Positions 13,752 to 18,853 of a stretch of DNA of 18,853 nucleotides are shown piece after piece. Within the stretch, counting starts at the first letter, position 1, and each line of letters begins with the position of its first letter. Location of the stretch: positions 1-18,853 of the forward strand of contig JAIWOG010000301.1 in assembly GCA_020217035.1 (NCBI GenBank), written 5' to 3'. The notes below the pieces were generated by a model. That model did no database searches and was not told where the DNA came from. It saw nothing but the letters and a program-made list of their open reading frames with translations. Source of the stretch: Magnetospirillum sp. (GTDB lineage Bacteria; Pseudomonadota; Alphaproteobacteria; Rhodospirillales; Magnetospirillaceae). Both the position numbers and the translations under genes were made by a program.

Positions 13752-15452
13752 ATGACCATTTTGCCGATCTATCCCCGCCAACGCCGTCCCGGCTTTCCGT
13801 TCCAGGATGATTTCTTCACCCTGGGCGCACCCGTCGGCCCCGATCAGCCCAACCGGCGCGAAGACGTGATCCGGGTGGAAACCATTCTGGGCAATACCGG
13901 CCACCATGATCTTTCGCGTACCGACGGCCCGGTGGGCTATTGGGGCCAGCGTCAGGAACAGGCGGTGAAGGATTGGCAAAGCCAGAACGGGCTGAAGGTG
14001 GATGGTCTGTTGAAACCGGGCGGCCCCACCATCACCAGCCTGAAACAGGCGGCGGGCGGCCTGTTGGGCGGTTTCACACCCCCCAGCCCGGACGAGGTGG
14101 ACCAGCACCAATCGCAACGCATGCAGGGCGAGCCGGGCATCCTGAACACCCGCCCGGCGCGGCTGTCCTTCCCCCGGCCCGAGCAGCCCTTGGACTTGGA
14201 CGAGCAAAGCCAGGCATTCAACGCCGACAGCGCCCGCGCTTTGACCCGCAGCAGCGTCAACGGCGACATCCCGCGCATCTATGGCGATTTCGCCAAACAG
14301 GCGGGGCCGGACGCGCACGCCACCTTGATGGATCTGGCCGAACAGATGGACGCGCAGGTCGGGCGCGACCGCACCGACCAAGTGATGCACGGCATCGTCA
14401 GCCAGCTTCCGCCCGATCAGGCCAAGGCTTTGCTGGGCGGCACCATGCCCGCCGTCCGCCCCTTGGGCGTGCGTAGCGCCGATCTGCCCGACGACAGCGC
14501 CGTGCCGTTGTTCCGGGCGGCGGCTGCCGCACCGGCGGGCAATCCGCCGTCATCGCCGAGTGAAAGTGGACCTGCGAAGGCAGAACCGGAAACTCCGCCC
14601 ACGCCCACGCCCACGCCCACGTCTCCGGCACCGACGACGGAAGCGCCACCGCCGCCGTCCCAGCCCTCGGCCCCCGCGTCGCCGGTCGATGCAAAGCCCG
14701 AGCAGACTACCGGGGCGCCGCGACCGCAAACCGATACCGAGCAATTGTTCGGGATGCCTTTGCCAAATGACGAAGATGTCCGTCAGCAGACGCGCCAAAC
14801 CCTGGAAAATGCCAGTGGGCTCGGCAAATTTTTCGGCCAAGACAAGGCCGCCGCCCTGCTGGATCACTATCTTGACGGCGATGGCTCGCCGGTCACCTTG
14901 GACAAAGAGTGGGTGCGTGGCCATGAACCGGTCAAGCAGGCGGAGCAACGAGTCCAGGGGCATTTCGAGAACTGGCTGACAGGCAAGGGCCCTGCGGACC
15001 GCACGCTTAACTCTATCGCCGATCATATTCCCAAGGACGGTGAGACCCGTGAGATCAATGGCTTGACGTGGCAAGCTGTCGCTGACAGTAACCCAGCAAA
15101 AGTCTGGGACGAACGCAACAACGCCCTGGGGGCGGTGACCGTCAACGGAATTGGCAATTTGAAACTGGAACGCCAGGGTGACGAGGTAATCATCACCGGC
15201 ACCGTTCAACAAAATGCCACGGACAGATATGATTTCGGGAAGGGGAGAAAAGGTGCGGATGGTTGGCTGCCGCAAGGCATTGCAGGCGGCAATCCTGGTT
15301 TGCGCCGCCAGGATATCGTCGCCTTGGAAGAACGTGGTCAGGTTAAGCCGTTTGATATCCAAAGCGATAGCTGGGAAAAGCAAGTGGTCGGGCGTTTGCA
15401 ATTGGATGCCCAGGGGCGCATTATCGGTTCGCAATTCGAGTGGCGGGAGTGA
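13752..15452 (+). CDS. Peptidoglycan-binding-domain protein with colicin-M-like C-terminal motif
   Basis: This 566-residue protein appears modular. Residues about 37-100 resemble a peptidoglycan-binding domain (EDVIRVETILGNTG, then YWGQRQEQAVKDWQSQNGLK and VDGLLKPGGPT). A helical region (about 145-230) follows, then a linker rich in Pro, Ala and Thr (about 255-325) and a distinct C-terminal part (about 330-566). There, GNLKLERQGDEVIITG precedes DRYDF (491-495), resembling the G-x-L...G-x-V...DxYDF block around D226, Y228 and D229 of colicin M. The His-Arg pair that follows in colicin M is not conserved (GKGRK here), so lipid-II phosphodiesterase activity is only a hypothesis. No signal peptide is visible. 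GGAAAG at 13738-13743 is the ribosome site. A membrane-anchored ORF follows 23 bases later, as an immunity gene would. Confidence 0.85.
   Translation: MTILPIYPRQRRPGFPFQDDFFTLGAPVGPDQPNRREDVIRVETILGNTGHHDLSRTDGPVGYWGQRQEQAVKDWQSQNGLKVDGLLKPGGPTITSLKQAAGGLLGGFTPPSPDEVDQHQSQRMQGEPGILNTRPARLSFPRPEQPLDLDEQSQAFNADSARALTRSSVNGDIPRIYGDFAKQAGPDAHATLMDLAEQMDAQVGRDRTDQVMHGIVSQLPPDQAKALLGGTMPAVRPLGVRSADLPDDSAVPLFRAAAAAPAGNPPSSPSESGPAKAEPETPPTPTPTPTSPAPTTEAPPPPSQPSAPASPVDAKPEQTTGAPRPQTDTEQLFGMPLPNDEDVRQQTRQTLENASGLGKFFGQDKAAALLDHYLDGDGSPVTLDKEWVRGHEPVKQAEQRVQGHFENWLTGKGPADRTLNSIADHIPKDGETREINGLTWQAVADSNPAKVWDERNNALGAVTVNGIGNLKLERQGDEVIITGTVQQNATDRYDFGKGRKGADGWLPQGIAGGNPGLRRQDIVALEERGQVKPFDIQSDSWEKQVVGRLQLDAQGRIIGSQFEWRE
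14598..14621 (+). repeat. Hexanucleotide repeat encoding Pro-Thr linker
   Basis: CCCACG is repeated four times in tandem inside the linker of the 566-residue protein, encoding alternating Pro and Thr. The unit length keeps the frame, so slippage would change linker length without disrupting the gene. Confidence 0.85.
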
Positions 15453-15475
15453 TGGCTACACGTTAGGATTGCCCG

Positions 15476-16087
15476 ATGAAACGCCCGCGCCGTCTTACTC
15501 TTATCCTGCTGCTCGCGGCTCTGCTGGTTCCTGCCGGCGTGGCTTGGTTGGCTTGGTACAATTGGAACATCCGTAACACTTGGGTGCGCTTGTACCCGGT
15601 CTGTCGCGATGGTGGGTCATATCTCGATCTGGTCGAGCCGATGACGCCCCAGGCCAACCAGATGTTCATGGAATGGGCGACGATGACCTCGCCGCATCAT
15701 CGGGCGGACTTTGCGGCCAAGGTCACCGGATATATTCGCGCCAAGGATGGGAAGGTCTTTGCCCAGCTGTGGTACCAGACATTGGCGGGAATGGAGAACC
15801 GCCAGTTGCTCTGGTACATGAGTAGCGATTTGGCTAAGGTGTTGGGGCGGCCCGCCCCTATTATCTGGGGCAATTGCCGAGATTTTGTGGACATGGCCAC
15901 CATCTCGCGGCGGCAGGATTATGTGTACCGTAACCGTCTATCGGAAAACGCCGAAGCGTTTTGGACCTTCCTGTCCTTTGGTGTCGATCGCGAACGTTTT
16001 GGCGAATACAGCTGGGTCGGAAAATTGTTGTTGCCCTATGCCATCGATCCGGTGCTTGAGGATAATGAACCGCCGTTGCCCCGGTGA
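15476..16087 (+). CDS. Membrane-anchored protein of unknown function, candidate immunity protein
   Basis: This 203-residue protein has positively charged residues (MKRPRR) then one hydrophobic helix (LTLILLLAALLVPAGVAWLAW, about 7-27). This predicts an N-terminal anchor with the remainder in the periplasm. The soluble part is rich in aromatic residues and has two Cys (VCRDGG and GNCRDF). I do not recognise a family. AGGA at 15465-15468 is well spaced from the ATG. It starts 23 bases after the colicin-M-like gene. The known colicin M immunity protein is also a periplasmic domain on one N-terminal helix, though much shorter. Immunity function is inferred from position and topology only; an accessory envelope factor is equally possible. 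Confidence 0.75.
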   Translation: MKRPRRLTLILLLAALLVPAGVAWLAWYNWNIRNTWVRLYPVCRDGGSYLDLVEPMTPQANQMFMEWATMTSPHHRADFAAKVTGYIRAKDGKVFAQLWYQTLAGMENRQLLWYMSSDLAKVLGRPAPIIWGNCRDFVDMATISRRQDYVYRNRLSENAEAFWTFLSFGVDRERFGEYSWVGKLLLPYAIDPVLEDNEPPLPR

Positions 16088-16174
16088 TTGTCCCGGTCTG
16101 AGAGCGCGGTCATTCTTTTCAAAGTGCGCCAACAGGATGCAAACTCCAAATCCTCATTACCTATGAGGCATCTG

Positions 16175-16359
16175 ATGGCTCCCCACTGGCGAATTGCCGC
16201 CATTTCTCCGTTGCTCGCTCTCCTCTTGCCGGCCTCAGCTTTGGCCGAGCCGAACTGCGACACAAATCAATTCACCTCAGTTGCCGCAGCCTTCCAGAAG
16301 GGGGGGGTGTCCGGGGGAAAGGGGGGCGGGCTTATTTCCATAATGGAGGTGATGGCTGG
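16175..16359 (+). pseudogene. Signal-peptide half of a frameshifted lysozyme-like gene
   Basis: ATG at 16175, with GAGG at 16165-16168, begins a good Sec signal peptide (APHWRIAAISPLLALLLPAS, then ALA, with EPNCDTN following). The frame continues through FTSVAAAFQKGG into G-rich sequence and then gives unlikely protein, ending at 16480. The lysozyme-like domain continues in a different frame, and that frame is open across the same region (AYFHNGGDGWVRDH just after the G runs). One extra G in the eight-G run would join the two. This could be a genuine mutation, a phase-variable switch or a sequencing error; an in-frame ATG at 16163 is an alternative start. Confidence 0.65.
16300..16326 (+). 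repeat. Cluster of G homopolymer runs at the frameshift
   Basis: Runs of eight (16300-16307), five (16313-16317) and six (16321-16326) Gs lie within 27 bases, exactly where the signal peptide and catalytic parts of the lysozyme-like gene go out of frame. Such runs are prone to polymerase slippage. Confidence 0.9.
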
Positions 16360-16941
16360 GTGCGCGACCATGCGACCACGATCAAGGTTACGGCTCGTCG
16401 TCACGGTATTCCGCCCGAAGTATTGGCCGGCATTGTTCATACCGAAACGGGTGGAATGCCTGATGTCATGGACGACATAGGAAACGTCGTTCGCTCGGGT
16501 TCCAGTAAACTTCCTGATACGATTCGATCTCAGATTGATCAGCGTCTCGTGGGCGACCCGTCAAATATTAGTGCCGGGGATGTGTCCATCCAACTTCGGC
16601 ATGTTGCCAGGTTGGAAGGCCTTGATCCCGATAAGATGACCATGACAGACCGCGCCAATCTCATTGATCGCCTGCAAAGCGACAAGGCCTATGCACTTGA
16701 CATGGCTGCGCGTTATGCGAAGCAAACATTGCAGCAAGCCTATCCCGGCTATAAGGGGGGGCCGCTGAATGATCGCCAAGTCATGACATTAGGGTACGGC
16801 TATAACATGGGCTATCCCAATGCAGCGATTGACCCTGAAAATCCCAATCCGGCTGGCATCGATTTGAAGGGGGGCAAAAAATCCAGTTATGGTCCCGACC
16901 TTCAACGCAAGTTGCAGCGTATGCGTGAGCTTCTGAAATAG
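16360..16941 (+). CDS. Lysozyme/lytic-transglycosylase-like catalytic region
   Basis: This 193-residue reading frame starts at GTG 16360, but it is probably the C-terminal part of a longer secreted enzyme. HGIPPEVLAGIVHTETGG (15-32) resembles the active-site segment of SLT and phage-type lysozymes, with E29 as candidate catalytic acid. LNDRQVMTLGYGYNMGYPN near residues 137-155 looks like a second wall-binding segment. I could not place it in a named glycoside hydrolase family. The expected substrate is peptidoglycan. No convincing ribosome site precedes the GTG, which supports the frameshift reading. The stop codon lies inside the ribosome site of the next gene, so the two are coupled. The last 30 or so codons are duplicated downstream at 17271-17369. 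Confidence 0.75.
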   Translation: MRDHATTIKVTARRHGIPPEVLAGIVHTETGGMPDVMDDIGNVVRSGSSKLPDTIRSQIDQRLVGDPSNISAGDVSIQLRHVARLEGLDPDKMTMTDRANLIDRLQSDKAYALDMAARYAKQTLQQAYPGYKGGPLNDRQVMTLGYGYNMGYPNAAIDPENPNPAGIDLKGGKKSSYGPDLQRKLQRMRELLK

Positions 16942-17004
16942 GAGGGCCAAATGCGGCGTTTGTGGATATGGTTTCTGTCAGTTTGGGGGATTGGCCATTG
17001 GCTG
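16843..17004 (+). repeat. Direct repeat, copy A (lysozyme 3' end plus membrane-gene 5' end)
   Basis: These 162 bases recur 428 bases downstream with about nine differences counted by eye. The copy spans the last 30 or so codons of the lysozyme-like gene, its ribosome-site region and the first codons of the membrane protein gene. Confidence 0.92.
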
Positions 17005-17265
17005 CTGGCTTATACGTGTATCGACGTGATCCCATCTGAATTAGGTGAGTGCCGCGATGGATGGGCGGCCGGCATATTTGCTTTGCTGTTCATCAGTATG
17101 TTGCTGGGGGGAGTCGGAGGGTTGTTTGTCCCAGGCAGGCGTTGGCTGTTTGCTGCCGTGTTCACACTTCCACTCATAGTCGTCGTCAGTTATGGGCGCT
17201 ATGAGGAAAATCGTGCTTTTCCAGAGACTTCTGGTCCAGGTAGTCGCGCATACGCATGCCCCTGA
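16951..17265 (+). CDS. Small three-helix membrane protein, candidate immunity protein
   Basis: This 104-residue protein has three hydrophobic stretches (about 4-22, 41-60 and 66-82) separated by a short loop with two Cys (C23, C34) and a basic turn (PGRRW). I recognise no family. AGGAGG at 16940-16945 is a strong ribosome site and overlaps the lysozyme stop. The tight coupling to a wall-degrading enzyme and the presence of a duplicated, divergent copy fit an immunity protein for a periplasm-acting toxin. A holin in a lysis cassette is the main alternative, and the duplication with a toxin fragment favours the immunity reading. Confidence 0.78.
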   Translation: MRRLWIWFLSVWGIGHWLLAYTCIDVIPSELGECRDGWAAGIFALLFISMLLGGVGGLFVPGRRWLFAAVFTLPLIVVVSYGRYEENRAFPETSGPGSRAYACP

Positions 17266-17270
17266 AAAGC

Positions 17271-17369
17271 CCCAATCCGGTTGGCATCGATTTGAAGGGG
17301 GGCAAAAAATCCAGTTATGGTCCCGACCTTCAACGCAAGTTGCAGCGTATGCGTGAGCTTCTGGAATAG
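17271..17369 (+). pseudogene. Orphan C-terminal fragment of the lysozyme-like gene
   Basis: This piece encodes PNPVGIDLKGGKKSSYGP and then DLQRKLQRMRELLE plus a stop, nearly identical to the end of the full gene. It lacks any start and catalytic part. It begins directly after the stop of the first membrane-protein gene and precedes the second copy, the layout expected from cassette duplication. It is the first part of repeat copy B (17271-17432). Confidence 0.88.
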
Positions 17370-17378
17370 GGGGGCCAA

Positions 17379-17693
17379 ATGCGGCGTTTGTGGATATGGT
17401 TTCTGTCCGTCTGGGTGATCGCTCATTGGCTGGCAGCATCCATTTTTTTGGATATTTAAATATCATCACTTGGGCAATGTCGAGATGATGGGCCTGCAGG
17501 CATGTTGGGGGTGTTGCTGATCAGCATGTTGTTTGGGGGGGCTGGGGGGCTATTCGTTCGTGGGCGGCGTGTTGTGTTTGCATCATTGTTTTTTGTGCCC
17601 GTCATAATCTTCATCAGCTTCACGAGCTATATGGGCAACAAAATCACCCCAGAGGCACATGATCCTGGTCGTCGGGAACTCTCGTGCCCTTGA
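17379..17693 (+). pseudogene. Second membrane-protein copy with an in-frame stop codon
   Basis: From ATG 17379 the frame matches the upstream 104-residue membrane protein codon for codon with no insertion or deletion, ending at a TGA at the same codon (105). Conserved stretches include MRRLWIWFLSVW, LISML and GGLFV near the second helix, and the ending in CP. A single TAA at 17457-17459 replaces codon 27. A restart at ATG 17502 would give a 63-residue protein with the last two helices. The remainder is divergent from copy one while the reading frame is kept, suggesting it diverged under selection before being broken. It is most likely a recent nonsense pseudogene. Confidence 0.82.
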
Positions 17694-18197
17694 GGGAGAG
17701 TGATGCGCATCCAGTTATGCCCGAATGGCCTCTTGGCGTGAAAGCTCCGTCACTCGAATTCTCATGGCTATAGATAGGACCGATCCGAGAAAGAGCCCGG
17801 TCCTGTTGGAATTATGATTTCAGGCGCTGAAGATAATCAGGTGGGCATGTGTTTCCCGCCAATTTTTTGATTTCACAGAGGAAATTCTGTCTGCCAGAAG
17901 ACGATCCCGTCCCGCATAAAGCTAGCCCTGTCTCAGCTAAAGGTGTGAAATCTCACCTAAAGCCAGAACCGACAGTGTCGGTTTCAGGCCTGAAGCGGAC
18001 TGAATGATTGGGCTGTCGATCCTGTTACTCACTATGGGCCGAACTACGGACTTTCCTTAAGACGCATGGATCGAGGTTTACGTATTTTAGGCCGGACAGA
18101 TTTTCTACGGCAGGTCAATGCGAACCGCCGGTAATATGGGCGCGATTTCCAAATGCATGTAACTCGGCCCTGACACGTGTTCTATGGCAGCGCGCAA
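17694..18197. other. Non-coding stretch with palindromes, no gene seen
   Basis: No reading frame here has a credible start, ribosome site and composition. Visible structure includes an inverted repeat AGGACCG/CGGTCCT (17776-17804, loop of 15, no T-run) and TTCAG-GCG-CTGAA near 17820. A group of palindromes lies at 17941-17994. The motif ATCCAGTTATG at 17709 echoes the lysozyme 3' repeat and may be a decayed third copy. Confidence 0.6.
17941..17994. repeat. Three adjacent palindromes
   Basis: AGGTGTGA-AA-TCTCACCT (17941-17958, one mismatch) is followed by AACCGACA-G-TGTCGGTT (17967-17983, perfect) and TTCAGGCCTGAA (17983-17994, perfect, sharing one base with the second). They could be operators or a recombination or replication-related site; no adjoining gene explains them. 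Confidence 0.7.
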
Positions 18198-18762
18198 CTA
18201 ATGAGATGGCGCCAAAGCGAGCGCAGGTTCACCCGTGAACGGGAGAAACAAGTGTGCGACGCGAATTGTGCCGTGTGCAGGGGCGAGACACTCGGGGCGA
18301 CGGTGCTCCGTATCGAAATGAGCTGCGTTTGGAAACATATCGGACGGCAGCTGTAACCAGGCCCCGTTGCCACACTGACACATATTTAGAGCCACTGTGT
18401 TCCCCAAAGTCTGAAGAGTATCAAGCAAAGGTCCGACGATGTCAGTTTCGGGCGCCACAAGTATGCCGACCATTACCGCCACAGCCTCACGGCGACTGTA
18501 AGACCCTGTGACGAACCGCTGGAGCCCATTTTCTCCAATATAATGGGCGCGAGACCTGGACGAGGCATTTAGTTTCTTGAATTCGAAGACAAGGCACATG
18601 CTTCGCTTGTCGTCGTTCCAAGCATAAATAATATCCGTCCGCCTTTCTTCGGTTATTTCGCCGGTCTCGAAATCAACTTCATTCTCTACGCCTTCCGCCC
18701 CCCAGTAACCCAAGAGGCCGTACCTGCGTGCGGTAACTCGCTGAACATAACTACGTAGGACC
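18198..18762 (-). pseudogene. PD-(D/E)xK nuclease-like protein, 5'-truncated by an IS
   Basis: The frame reads from the window's right side to a TAG at 18198. Visible motifs are TDIIYAW followed by LVFEFKK: an aspartate, a hydrophobic strand and ExK, the core of PD-(D/E)xK nucleases (D49, E66, K68 when counted from the TTG at 18779). A Gln-containing helix (GLQRF) and the strand AVMVGILVA follow. The ending FDTEHRR, then VAHLFLPF, looks like a natural C-terminus. The first five or six codons of the open frame lie within insertion-sequence DNA, so the true N-terminus is missing. A restriction or other DNA-defence role is possible but unproven. Composition is lower in GC than the window's left half. 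Confidence 0.7.
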
Positions 18763-18853
18763 TGACCTGTTCCCCGCAAATGTCCCCACTCTGAGGTAGA
18801 GTCCGTTCCATCAGGGAGACGGACTAATGAAGCGCAGCAGGTTCACGGAAGAG
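18763..18853 (+). mobile_element. IS3-family insertion sequence, left end (partial)
   Basis: TGACCTGTTCCCCGC at 18763 looks like the terminal inverted repeat of IS3-family elements. It is followed by a short leader and the start of a transposase orfA, and the element runs off the window. It interrupts the nuclease-like gene. The exact end and any target-site duplication cannot be verified without the right end. Confidence 0.75.
18827..18853 (+). CDS. IS3-family transposase orfA, N-terminal fragment
   Basis: Only nine codons are visible, reading MKRSRFTEE. This is the very characteristic start of orfA proteins (helix-turn-helix DNA-binding subunit) in IS3-family elements. GGGAGA at 18813-18818 is a suitable ribosome site. 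The rest lies beyond the window. Confidence 0.8.

Noticed and set aside
18008..18238. Short plus-strand ORF in the gene-free stretch
   Set aside because: No ribosome site, unlikely amino-acid composition and partial overlap with the end of the nuclease-like gene.

Overview
The window is GC-rich and looks alphaproteobacterial. The zinc-binding anti-sigma factor ChrR, its partner RpoE and their regulon genes point to the Rhodospirillales, possibly a Magnetospirillum-like organism. That assignment is an inference from gene content and base composition, not from any marker gene.

Layout. (1) 145-3241 holds ordinary chromosomal genes: a cation diffusion facilitator and pdxH on the minus strand, then a glycine-zipper lipoprotein, a clear rho-independent terminator and a DnaJ-class co-chaperone on the plus strand. 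(2) 3271-13401 is a compact stress regulon organised around RpoE (ECF sigma factor) and ChrR. Three promoters of the form TGATCC-N18-TAACAA (one variant ends TACACA) lie immediately upstream of three transcription units: a 64-codon ORF, rpoE and chrR; a DUF6134-like protein, an SDR and an NTF2-like protein; and, on the opposite strand, eight tightly packed genes (periplasmic glutathione peroxidase, DUF3429, folE, FAD amine oxidase, DUF1365, Cfa-like methyltransferase, GPH-type transporter, DUF3833 lipoprotein). The two opposing units meet tail to tail and overlap by 32 bases. By analogy with Rhodobacter sphaeroides this should be a singlet-oxygen or peroxide response that remodels membrane fatty acids and detoxifies peroxides.

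(3) 13473-13751 is non-coding and highly structured, with a nested palindrome, an operator-like inverted repeat and a UUCG hairpin. (4) 13752-17693 is an accessory region with lower GC content towards its end, which I read as a candidate antibacterial effector/immunity locus. It contains a peptidoglycan-binding-domain protein with a proline-rich linker and a colicin-M-like DxYDF tip, then a membrane-anchored protein. A lysozyme-like enzyme follows, separated from its signal peptide by a frameshift at a run of eight Gs. Next is a three-helix membrane protein, then a duplicated cassette carrying only the end of the lysozyme gene plus a second membrane-protein copy with one in-frame stop codon. 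The effector/immunity reading is inference from architecture.

(5) 17694-18197 has no convincing gene but several palindromes. (6) 18198-18853 holds a PD-(D/E)xK nuclease-like gene whose 5' end is cut off by an IS3-family insertion sequence that runs off the window.
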